Source of the DNA: Gammaproteobacteria bacterium
GTDB lineage: Bacteria; Pseudomonadota; Gammaproteobacteria; Pseudomonadales; Azotimanducaceae
Length of the DNA: 42,137 nucleotides
Direction of reading: 5' to 3'
NCBI GenBank assembly: GCA_028821405.1
Contig: JAPPGK010000121.1
Coordinates: forward strand, 1 to 42,137
A program made the position numbers and the translations under genes. The notes below the pieces were generated by a model, which saw only the letters and a program-made list of their open reading frames with translations, was not told the DNA's origin and did not search any database. This document shows, one piece after another, positions 8,760 through 16,313 of the stretch. Numbering within the stretch: position 1 is the stretch's first letter; every line of letters begins with the position of its first letter.

Positions 8760-9442
8760 TGTCTCGACACGTGAAGAGTCCCGCGAAGCAAGCGGCGTTC
8801 ACGTTGATGGAGATGCTGACGGCGCTGGCGGTATTCGGCGTCATCGGCTTGATGGCGACGCAGATCCTCACCGGGACCATCCAACTCGGGGAAGCGACCC
8901 GGGTCCGCGGCGAAGCGCTATCGGACCTGCAACGCGCCGTGGACATCATCGGTCGCGACGTCATGCAGTTGAGCCGGCGAACCGTGCGCGACGAACTCGG
9001 CGAGTCGAAGGATCCCGTCACCATAGCCGGCACCAGCCTCATCGAGCTGACACGGCTCGGCTGGCAGAACCCGCTCGGGAGATCGCGAAGCACCGTCCAG
9101 CGGGTGGCGTACGTGCACCGGGACGATACCCTGGTGCGTCTTTTCTGGCCCGTCCTGGATCGCGCCGGCGGGTCCCGACCCATTCCCCAAGTCTTGTTGA
9201 AAGGCGTCGCGGAGGCCAGTTTCGCCGCCCACGACGACCAAGGCGAGGAGCATGGGTTCTGGCCGCTGCTGCCTGCGGATGACGAAGTGGCCCCGGAACT
9301 CGCCGCGGTGGGCTTGGCGCTACACCTCGAGAGATACGGGCGCATCGAAAGGCTGTGGCTAGTGCCCCCGGGTGCCGCGCATCTGACGAATACCCCCGAT
9401 CCGGAGGGGCAACCGGCGGAAGTCGAGCCGGCACGACGATGA
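8759..9442 (+). CDS. gspJ: Minor pseudopilin GspJ
   Basis: The 227-residue minor pseudopilin belongs to the pseudopilus-tip complex with GspI and GspK. The N-terminal motif is KQAA/FTLMEMLTALAVFGVIGLMA: Glu +5 is present, but position -1 is Ala, whereas Gly is almost invariant in prepilin peptidase substrates. Downstream, LSDLQRAVDIIGRDVMQLSRR and LTRLGWQNPLG match the GspJ family (the latter resembles the GWRNP region). ATG 8759 overlaps the gspI stop by one base; TTG 8756 is also in frame but less likely. Confidence 0.9.
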   Translation: MSRHVKSPAKQAAFTLMEMLTALAVFGVIGLMATQILTGTIQLGEATRVRGEALSDLQRAVDIIGRDVMQLSRRTVRDELGESKDPVTIAGTSLIELTRLGWQNPLGRSRSTVQRVAYVHRDDTLVRLFWPVLDRAGGSRPIPQVLLKGVAEASFAAHDDQGEEHGFWPLLPADDEVAPELAAVGLALHLERYGRIERLWLVPPGAAHLTNTPDPEGQPAEVEPARR

Positions 9443-10422
9443 TCGGCAAGCATCCGCTGCATCGCGTTCAGCGGGGCCTGGCGCTCGTCAGCGTCCTGTT
9501 GATCGTCGCCGTGACGGCTGCACTGGCCTACGAGGTCGCCAACCGGCATGCATTCGGCGTGGCCGTTAGTCGGGCGACGCTCGCGGCTTCCCAGGCACGG
9601 CAATACGCCCTCGGTGGGGAACACTTCGCCCGGCAACTGCTGCATGAAGATTGGGAAGACGAAACCACGCGTGCCAAGGACACGCTACTGGAACACTGGT
9701 CGACGATGGCGCCTTTCGAGGTCGACGATGGCAGCATCGAGCTACGTATCGTCGATCTATCTTCGCGCTTCAACCTGAACAGCGTGGTGGGCCGGAACGG
9801 CGCCCAGAATGCGGAAAGGCTCAAGCGTTTGTTCGAGTATTCGGAGCTCGACCCAAGCAGTGTGGATGCCTGGGTCGATTGGGTCGATGCCGATGGCGAG
9901 GTCCAGCCCTACGGTGGGGAGGACTCTGACCACCTGCTTCGGGATCCCCCTTACCGAACGGCCAACCAGAGCGCTGCGGACGCCTCCGAGATTCGCCTGG
10001 CCGCACTGTTCGAGTCCAGCGAGGAGTACGCGCGGCTGGAACCCCATGTCACGGTTCTGCCCAGCGGGGATTTGGCGATCAACGTCAACACGGTCACCGA
10101 TATGGTGCTGGCGAGCATGGTGCCGAACTTCCCTGTGGCCGATGCACAACTGTTCGCGGACCAGGTGCGGGATTTCGACAAGATCGAGGATGTCATTGCG
10201 ACCTACGCACCGCTTGGCGCAAGCGCCGGTGTGCTCCAGGTGGGTAGTAGCTTCTTTCGCGTGCAGGTGAGGGCGTTCGTCGGCGACACCCCGTGGGAAC
10301 TGACGTCCGTCCTACACCGGAACCCCGAGGACGGCGAGCTGACCGTATTGTCGCGGTCGTTCGGGGAGCGGCTTGATCTTCCGGTCGACGAGGATGCGGC
10401 CGAGACCGGCATGGAGTCCTGA
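9439..10422 (+). CDS. gspK: Minor pseudopilin GspK
   Basis: The 327-residue atypical large minor pseudopilin, thought to cap the pseudopilus. The N-terminus RG/LALVSVLLIVAVTAALAYEVA lacks Glu +5, as is normal for GspK. Family segments follow: QARQYALGGEHFA, DLSSRFNLNSVV, DAWVDWVDADGEVQPYGGEDSDH, and AINVNTVTDMVL in the SAM-like region. ATG 9439 overlaps the gspJ stop (ATGA). The stop codon is immediately followed by the gspL ATG. Confidence 0.92.
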   Translation: MIGKHPLHRVQRGLALVSVLLIVAVTAALAYEVANRHAFGVAVSRATLAASQARQYALGGEHFARQLLHEDWEDETTRAKDTLLEHWSTMAPFEVDDGSIELRIVDLSSRFNLNSVVGRNGAQNAERLKRLFEYSELDPSSVDAWVDWVDADGEVQPYGGEDSDHLLRDPPYRTANQSAADASEIRLAALFESSEEYARLEPHVTVLPSGDLAINVNTVTDMVLASMVPNFPVADAQLFADQVRDFDKIEDVIATYAPLGASAGVLQVGSSFFRVQVRAFVGDTPWELTSVLHRNPEDGELTVLSRSFGERLDLPVDEDAAETGMES

Positions 10423-11673
10423 ATGCAGCTGTTTGTTTGGATTAGAACGCCGGTCGTGCGAAGTTCGGAGGGGTTCGAGGCGGGCGTCGACTATTTGGTG
10501 CGCGATGAAGCCGGATTGATCCAGTCGGCGGGCCATACCGACGCCGCCGGGTTTGCCCAGGTCGTCGAGACCCTCGCCCCATGGACCAACGAACCCGCCA
10601 ACGTGGTGGTTCTGGTTCCCGTTGGCGACGTACTGGCGGCGAGTTGCGTGGTTCCCGGGCGAAGCGCTGCCCAGATTCGACGTGCTGTGCCTTACGCGGT
10701 GGAAGAGTTCGTGGCCGATGACATCGACACCATGCAGGTTGCCTGTGCGGAACCGGTCCGCAACGAACCCGTGCGCTGCCTGGTGGCGCCACGTCAGAGC
10801 GTTGAGGACTGGCTGGCCTTCCTTGCCGCCGCCGGAGTCCAGCCGGGATACCTGACGGCCGATGCCATGGCGCTCGACGGCGGCGAACATGTGGTGAGCG
10901 TGGTTCTCGAGGGAGACGCGGCCCTGGTCCGTTACGGGGATCAGGTGGCCTGCGTCGATCTGCCCAACCTGGGCGATGTTCTCGAGGGTGTGTTGACGGC
11001 ATCGGCGGAGGGGGAGAGGGCACCCTTGTTGCGATTGATCAACGGAACGTTGGCGGATCTGCGCGGCATGCGTGTCGACGGAATCGAGGTAGAGGAAGTC
11101 GCGGTCGAGACGACTCTGCTGGGTGTTCTGGCATCCGCCTTCGATGGTACGGCGGTCAACCTGTTGCAGGGCGACTACCTGGTCAGGAGGCGGCCCACCG
11201 GTACGTGGGCGCGCTGGCGGCCGGTCGCCGCGGCGGCTGGCCTGTGGCTCGCGGTGGGGCTGCTGGTGCTGGCGGCGCAGGGCTTCTGGGCCGATTTCAA
11301 GGCCTCGCGTTTTCGCGCCGAAGCCGTGGAACTCTATCGCGACATCTATGGCGTGGACCGCGTCGTCGGCAACCCGGCTGCCCGGATGAGGCGACTCCTT
11401 GGCCAGACCGACGGCTCCGAGATCACCTTCCATGGCCTGGTTGGTCAGTTCGGGGTGGGTCTCGGTGACGTATCCGGCACTTACGAGCTTCGCGGACTCG
11501 CGTATTCCCCCCGGCGGGGCCTCGATGCCGATGTTGTCGTCTCCAATGACGCCGTACTGGAGAGTCTGGGCGCGTCGCTTCGGCGCCAGGGCCTCGACAT
11601 GGAGGTGATCTCCACCGACTCCGCGCAATCGGGGTCGCGAATCGGCGCGCGGCTGCGCGTCTCCGGGGGCTAG
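10423..11673 (+). CDS. gspL: Type II secretion protein GspL
   Basis: The 416-residue bitopic inner-membrane protein. Its cytoplasmic actin-like domain binds GspE and its periplasmic ferredoxin-like domain pairs with GspM. Visible are the cytoplasmic part with PGRSAAQIRRAVPYAVEEFVADD (family signature), NLLQGDYLVRRR before the membrane, one transmembrane helix around residues 266-288 (VAAAAGLWLAVGLLVLAAQ), and a periplasmic tail. It abuts gspK with no gap and gspM follows after two bases. Confidence 0.9.
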   Translation: MQLFVWIRTPVVRSSEGFEAGVDYLVRDEAGLIQSAGHTDAAGFAQVVETLAPWTNEPANVVVLVPVGDVLAASCVVPGRSAAQIRRAVPYAVEEFVADDIDTMQVACAEPVRNEPVRCLVAPRQSVEDWLAFLAAAGVQPGYLTADAMALDGGEHVVSVVLEGDAALVRYGDQVACVDLPNLGDVLEGVLTASAEGERAPLLRLINGTLADLRGMRVDGIEVEEVAVETTLLGVLASAFDGTAVNLLQGDYLVRRRPTGTWARWRPVAAAAGLWLAVGLLVLAAQGFWADFKASRFRAEAVELYRDIYGVDRVVGNPAARMRRLLGQTDGSEITFHGLVGQFGVGLGDVSGTYELRGLAYSPRRGLDADVVVSNDAVLESLGASLRRQGLDMEVISTDSAQSGSRIGARLRVSGG

Positions 11674-11675
11674 CC

Positions 11676-12167
11676 GTGGACGCGCTCCGACCCGTTGCCG
11701 AGGCCTGGGCCCGTTCGAACCTGGGGCGCCGCTACGACGGACTTGCGCCACGTGAACGGCTCCTGGTTCGCGTGTGCGGGGGGCTTTTGGCCGTGTTGGC
11801 GTTCTACGCGGGGTTGGATTCCTTGCTGGAGTTCCGCGCGAACGCCGTGACGCGTTACCAGAATGAACAACGCGACCTTCTGTGGATGGAACGGAACCAG
11901 CACTTGGTTTCTACGGTCGATCCCGCGGCCGGATCAGGGGAGCTGTTGTCCACCGTCGTCAACAGCACCGCCGCGCAATTCGGGTTTCGCCCCCGGCGTA
12001 CGCAGACCGAAAGTGATGGGGTCAGCGCGCGGATCGAGGGTGAACAGTTCGACAAGGTGCTGCGCTGGGCGCACGCGCTGGAGTCACGGCACGGCGTCGA
12101 GATCACCCGAGCCGATGTGGACCTCAATGAACCGGGGAGGGTCGACGCGCGTTTCAGCCTGCGATAA
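11676..12167 (+). CDS. gspM: Type II secretion protein GspM
   Basis: The 163-residue small bitopic protein that stabilises GspL and the inner-membrane platform. A short cytoplasmic start is followed by GLAPRERLLVRV, one transmembrane helix (about residues 31-48), and a periplasmic ferredoxin-like region. GTG start at 11676, two bases after the gspL stop. It is the last gsp gene here: the dif site follows 30 bases downstream, and no gspN, gspC or gspD is present in the window. Confidence 0.87.
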   Translation: MDALRPVAEAWARSNLGRRYDGLAPRERLLVRVCGGLLAVLAFYAGLDSLLEFRANAVTRYQNEQRDLLWMERNQHLVSTVDPAAGSGELLSTVVNSTAAQFGFRPRRTQTESDGVSARIEGEQFDKVLRWAHALESRHGVEITRADVDLNEPGRVDARFSLR

Positions 12168-12197
12168 GTGCGCCGGACGAACCCCGGCCTCGCCATA

Positions 12198-12225
12198 ATT
12201 TAACATAATATACATTATGCGAAGT
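12198..12225 (-). other. dif: Chromosome dimer resolution site dif (XerC/XerD target)
   Basis: Read on the minus strand, the 28 bases consist of the XerC arm ACTTCGCATAA, the 6-base centre TGTATA, and the XerD arm TTATGTTAAAT. From the fifth base onward this equals the E. coli dif site base for base, and the first four bases fit the RNTK start of the gammaproteobacterial consensus as I recall it. XerC and XerD, activated by FtsK at the septum, recombine two dif copies to resolve chromosome dimers. The site sits in an AT-rich patch in the gene-free stretch between gspM and the acyl-CoA dehydrogenase gene. It marks the replication terminus. Confidence 0.93.
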
Positions 12226-12400
12226 TATTGGTTCTCAAGGCAAACCATGGGGCGGACCTTGCGGGCGCCATCGCGACCCATGGGCGTTGGTGCAACCGCG
12301 GACCCGCGCAACAAGTACAAGCCGCCCCCCACGTGCCGTTGTTTTCGCACGCCTGCGGCCCCGGCGCCAGCGTCGAAGAGCTCCAACCCGCCGTCAGCAA

Positions 12401-14014
12401 TCACGCGCCCTCGAGGATCGCTTTGCCAACAACCTTCAGCGCGAGCGTCTCTTCGGTACCTTCGAAGATCGAGAGCACGCGAGCGTCGACGAAATAACGA
12501 CTTACATCGGATTCCTCGGCGTAGCCCAAGCCGCCGTGAATTTGCATCGCCTCCCGGGTGACCCACTCGGCCGCACGGCAAGCCACGAGCTTCACGAGGC
12601 TCGCCTCCAGTTCGCCGCCGCCGGCGTCCATCCTTCGTGCGACCGCATACGAGAACTGCTGGCAAGCGGTTAGCGTCGACGCCATCCGGGCGAGCTTCTG
12701 AAGCGTCAGCGGGTAATCAGCGACCCGCCGCCCGAACACCTTGCGCTGTTCGGCATAGGCAAGTGCCCGGTCGAAAGCCGCGTGCATCAAGCCGCATGCA
12801 CGTGCCGCAGTCTGCAAACGACCGCCGGCAAATCCACTCATCGTGTAGTAGAAGCCCCTGCCCCGGCCGTTTGCCTCTCCCACCAAGGCATCCCCCGGTA
12901 CGAAGAATCCGTCGAAGAACATCTCGAAAGAATGCATCCCCCGATACCCGATCGTGGGTATCGCCCGCCCCGTAAGCCGCCCGCCGGGAGCGCTCTCGAC
13001 GATGAACGATTGCTCCTCGCTGCTCGGTTTCTCGACGACGAACAGCGACAGACCCCGGTGTCGCGGCGAGACATCGGGATCGGTCCTCGCTAGCACCAGG
13101 ATGGCACCGGCTTTTCCCGCGAAGGTGCACCAGGTCTTGCCGCCATCGAGCAGCCAGCCCGAGGAACCGTTCCGCTCGCAAGCGGAGGCACGAAGGGAGA
13201 CAGCGGCCACATCCGAGCCGGTATCCGGCTCGGTTACGGAGATCGCAACCAACGGGTCGCCGCCCGCGATCCCGGGTAGCCACCGCGCCTTCTGCGCATC
13301 CGTGCCCCCGGCAAGAACGGCACGCGCCATGATCTCCGGCCGGGTAATGAGACTTCCCGCAGCGCCCAACGACCCGCGGGACAACTCCTCGGTCACCACC
13401 ACCATCCCGAGGCTATCTTCATCGCCGTCCGGCTTCAGACCGCCATAACGAGCCGGGACGGACAGACCGAAGCAACCAAGTTCCCGGAGCCCGTCGATGA
13501 TCGTGTCCGGAATCACCCGGTCCTGGCGGTGGATGTCCGCCGCCAGGGGGACGACCCGTTCCTCGGCAAACTGCCGGAACGTTTCCCGCATGAGCGACTT
13601 CTCGTCGTCCAGGTGGTCTACGGGTCCTCTGCCCTGGCGTTTGCGGACGGTATTTCCGAGCTCGGCGACATGCGAGGGGTCGAGGCAGTCGTCGATGAAC
13701 CGCGCCAATGAGGGATTGAAGTCTTCCGTCCTAAGCCCGAACGCCGAATGGCGCGACCGCAAGCGGCCCAGGACTGCCGCGAGGGTGTCGGCGCAATACA
13801 GTCTGGCGAGGGATTGCTTGAACGCCTCTTCGTCAGGGGTTGCTGGCTGTTCGGCGTAGTCGAGCATGACGTTTGCCGCGCGCAACTCCGCCGTCGACAG
13901 CGCTAGGTCGTAGACCTCCATTTGCACGTCGTCGACATCGCATGCAGCGAGGTGTGCCCTGCTCTTCTCGACCAAGGCACACGTGTCTCCGACTATCCCT
14001 CGCGCTCGTTTCAT
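12401..14014 (-). CDS. Acyl-CoA dehydrogenase with N-terminal extension, Mcd-like
   Basis: A 537-residue flavoprotein of the acyl-CoA dehydrogenase family. Roughly the first 140 residues form a helical extension (CDVDDVQMEVYDLAL, LRAANVMLDYAEQ) before the canonical fold begins at LMRETFRQFAEERV. Core motifs are VTEPDTGSDVAA (FAD/substrate site), GGKTWCTFAGKA, VFGRRVADYPLTLQKLA, QIHGGLGYAEESDVSRYFVDARV, and IFEGTEET, where the Glu is the usual catalytic base. The extension and overall length recall (2S)-methylsuccinyl-CoA dehydrogenase of the ethylmalonyl-CoA pathway, but the substrate cannot be fixed from sequence. Electrons should go to ETF. It overlaps the upstream DUF3108-like gene by four bases (ATGA), so the two are co-transcribed. 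Confidence 0.85.
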   Translation of the reverse strand: MKRARGIVGDTCALVEKSRAHLAACDVDDVQMEVYDLALSTAELRAANVMLDYAEQPATPDEEAFKQSLARLYCADTLAAVLGRLRSRHSAFGLRTEDFNPSLARFIDDCLDPSHVAELGNTVRKRQGRGPVDHLDDEKSLMRETFRQFAEERVVPLAADIHRQDRVIPDTIIDGLRELGCFGLSVPARYGGLKPDGDEDSLGMVVVTEELSRGSLGAAGSLITRPEIMARAVLAGGTDAQKARWLPGIAGGDPLVAISVTEPDTGSDVAAVSLRASACERNGSSGWLLDGGKTWCTFAGKAGAILVLARTDPDVSPRHRGLSLFVVEKPSSEEQSFIVESAPGGRLTGRAIPTIGYRGMHSFEMFFDGFFVPGDALVGEANGRGRGFYYTMSGFAGGRLQTAARACGLMHAAFDRALAYAEQRKVFGRRVADYPLTLQKLARMASTLTACQQFSYAVARRMDAGGGELEASLVKLVACRAAEWVTREAMQIHGGLGYAEESDVSRYFVDARVLSIFEGTEETLALKVVGKAILEGA

Positions 14015-14769
14015 CGACCGCCCGGGTCGGCAGCCGGCCGCCCGGACACGGACGTGAGTATCCTGACTTCCGTGCCGCCGCCATGTTCGGGGGGTAGCGT
14101 GCTCTCGCTCTTGACCACGTGATGCGGCGACTCGGTTGTCACCCAGTAGAGCGCTCCCTTCCCACGGGCCACGGCATCGTCGACTTCAACCGGATAGGTT
14201 TCGACCGGTCCAGCAGGCGTGTCGATGGTCTCCGTGATCCCGGAGACGAGGATTCTCCAGCGTCGCAGGGTGCCCAGCGTCGGTTCGAACGCATTGAGGG
14301 TCGTCGAGTAGTTGGGGGCGAGCGGCAAGGCCGCGATGGCGGTGGCCACGTCGCCAACGATCGGTGCATCCAGCGCTACATCCATCGCTGCTTCGGTACC
14401 GTCCTCCAACCACACCGTGCCGCGCACCGCGTCCTCGGTGTAGCGTAACCGGGTTCTCTGGTTGCCCCGGCTAATGTAACGACGCAGTGGTCGGAGGTCG
14501 TCCCGCGCAAGGTAGATGGTGTCTACACTCGTGGGAAGGTCCGCCGACTCATACTCGATCATGACGCGCCATGCGTCCTGTCCCTCCTCCTCCACCTTCG
14601 TCCATGTTGTGCGTGAGACGATGTCAAGTACCTGGTCTTCCAACTCCACGGTCATCGCGTAGGTTCTGACCTGCTCCGTGAGTCCGCTGCCGTTCGCTGA
14701 ACCGGCGAGCAGTACCGCCAGCACGAAAGCGACCCGCAGGCAGGTGTCCCGGCCCGAGCTTCGTTGCAT
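14011..14769 (-). CDS. Secreted protein, DUF3108-like
   Basis: The 252-residue product has an N-terminal signal peptide (MQRSSGRDTCLRVAF then VLAVLLAGSANG). The rest looks like a beta-rich periplasmic domain: DTIYLARDDLRPLRRYISRG, a central LPLAPNYSTTLNAFEP, and VETYPVEVDDAVA. This order resembles DUF3108-type periplasmic proteins, whose function is not well defined. ATG 14769 is chosen because the signal peptide starts there; the frame stays open upstream to 14853. It is translationally coupled to the acyl-CoA dehydrogenase gene. The DUF assignment is tentative. Confidence 0.65.
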   Translation of the reverse strand: MQRSSGRDTCLRVAFVLAVLLAGSANGSGLTEQVRTYAMTVELEDQVLDIVSRTTWTKVEEEGQDAWRVMIEYESADLPTSVDTIYLARDDLRPLRRYISRGNQRTRLRYTEDAVRGTVWLEDGTEAAMDVALDAPIVGDVATAIAALPLAPNYSTTLNAFEPTLGTLRRWRILVSGITETIDTPAGPVETYPVEVDDAVARGKGALYWVTTESPHHVVKSESTLPPEHGGGTEVRILTSVSGRPAADPGGR

Positions 14770-14895
14770 GGGTTTGATTCCAATGATCTGTATGACGGGA
14801 ACGTATCCGTTTAACCTTGGCAGCGCAATCGGGCAGCTCTGGGGGAGCAACAATGGAGATCGGTTTGCACTTGGATTTGCTCAACACCTAGCGCG

Positions 14896-15867
14896 ATGAG
14901 ATCGGTTTCCTGGGCGAGGATCGCGTCCTGCCTGACCCTCGCAACCCTGCCTGCATTTGGTTCCGAACGGGTTCATATCGTGATCCCGGCTGGGCCCGGC
15001 GGGGGGCTCGACGGCACCGCCCGGGAGGTAGGACGGGTGCTCGTCGAACTTGGGCTACTCGATCAGGCGTCCTTCGAGAATGTCTCCGGAGGCGGCGGGG
15101 GACGCGCCATGGCCTATTTCCTGGAAAACGCCCACCGGTTCGAAGCGCCGCTGCTCGTCAATTCGACGCCATTGCTCGTGCGCAGCCTGCAAGGCCTGTT
15201 TCCGTACAGTTTCAGGGACCTGACGCCAGTGGCCGCTCTCGTCGCGGACTATGGCGTATTCGTGGTCAGGGCCGACGACCCGCGCCAGGGTTGGCAGGCC
15301 GTGGCGCGGGATCTTAAGAGCGACCCGCGCGCCTTCGCCGTGGGCGGCGGCTCCGCCCGCGGGAGCCTGGACCACATCGTGCTTGCCATGGCGCTGCGCC
15401 TGGTCGACGTCGATGCCCGCGCGGTTCGCTACCTGCCCTACGACGGCGGCGGGAAGGCCATGCTCGCGCTGCTCGGCGGGGAAGTCGATCTGCTGTCTAC
15501 CGGCCTCGGGGAGACGGTGCCCTTCATCGAAGCGGGCCAGGTTCGCGTATTGGCCACCACCGCCCCGGCGCGTGTTCCGGCCATTGCGGATGCACCGACC
15601 TTCACGGAACTGGGCTACCCGCTTGCTTTCGCCAATTGGCGAGGTTTGTTCGGCCCGCCCGACATGACCGCCGAAGCTCTCGAGGTACATCTCGCCCGCC
15701 TCGCCACGCTGTCGGACTCCGAAAACTGGCGATCGACCGTGCTGCGCCGGGGTTGGGATCATCTCGCAATGACCGGTGCTTCATTCGCCGCCTACCTGGA
15801 AAGCCAGGAACGCCAACTCAAGGAAGTGATGGTCGACATCGGCTTCGTGCAGGCCGACGGCAAGTGA
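14896..15867 (+). CDS. Tripartite tricarboxylate transporter substrate-binding protein (TctC family)
   Basis: The 323-residue periplasmic binding protein has a signal peptide over about residues 1-22 (MRSVSWARIASCLTLATLPAFG). The mature start VHIVIPAGPGGGLDGTAREV carries the Gly-rich loop that binds carboxylate groups in this family. Further family segments are DLTPVAALVADYGVFVV, YLPYDGGGKAMLALLGGEVD, and FANWRGLFGPPDM. It captures an organic acid and delivers it to TctAB. GTGA overlap with tctB. The substrate is unknown; the adjacent CoA-transferase suggests a dicarboxylate or other acyl acid. Confidence 0.9.
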   Translation: MRSVSWARIASCLTLATLPAFGSERVHIVIPAGPGGGLDGTAREVGRVLVELGLLDQASFENVSGGGGGRAMAYFLENAHRFEAPLLVNSTPLLVRSLQGLFPYSFRDLTPVAALVADYGVFVVRADDPRQGWQAVARDLKSDPRAFAVGGGSARGSLDHIVLAMALRLVDVDARAVRYLPYDGGGKAMLALLGGEVDLLSTGLGETVPFIEAGQVRVLATTAPARVPAIADAPTFTELGYPLAFANWRGLFGPPDMTAEALEVHLARLATLSDSENWRSTVLRRGWDHLAMTGASFAAYLESQERQLKEVMVDIGFVQADGK

Positions 15868-16310
15868 GACGACTGGTTCCGCCTGGCCTCGCGGCAGTGG
15901 CCGTGGGTTACCTGTGGCAAACGTTCGCCATTCCCTTGGACCCGTGGTCGACGGCAGACCCGATCAACGCGCGCACGTTGCCGCTGACCTACGGTGTGAC
16001 CCTACTCGCCATCGCGGTTGGCCTCACGCTCAGACCACCACCGGTGGACGTTGACTCGCCACCCACTACCCGCAAGCGTTGGCGGGAACTGGCATCCCAC
16101 GCCGCCGCAATCATCGGTTTCGGCGTATTGATTCCCTGGGCAGGGTTGTGGATTTCCTTGGCCGCCCTGCTCGTTGCCGGCCTCCTCATCGCAGGCGAGC
16201 GTCGTCCGAGCGTGCTGGCAATCGCACCGCTCGCCATAGCCGGCGTGGCGTGGTTGCTGATCGCTGTCGCGCTGGACGTCTACATCGATCCGGGACGCTG
16301 GTTCTCCTGA
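15864..16310 (+). CDS. Tripartite tricarboxylate transporter small membrane subunit (TctB family)
   Basis: The 148-residue protein has about four hydrophobic segments (roughly residues 6-20, 38-55, 75-110, 118-138), the expected topology of the small TctB subunit. The GTG start at 15864 overlaps the tctC stop. The tctA start follows three bases after its stop. Sequence is poorly conserved across this family, so the call rests on topology and position between tctC and tctA. Confidence 0.85.
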   Translation: MRRLVPPGLAAVAVGYLWQTFAIPLDPWSTADPINARTLPLTYGVTLLAIAVGLTLRPPPVDVDSPPTTRKRWRELASHAAAIIGFGVLIPWAGLWISLAALLVAGLLIAGERRPSVLAIAPLAIAGVAWLLIAVALDVYIDPGRWFS

Positions 16311-16313
16311 TCC

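Noticed and set aside
12192-12225. loxP-like 34-base sequence
   Set aside because: The CGAAGTTAT end recalls loxP, but the left arm differs and the whole 28-base dif consensus fits far better.
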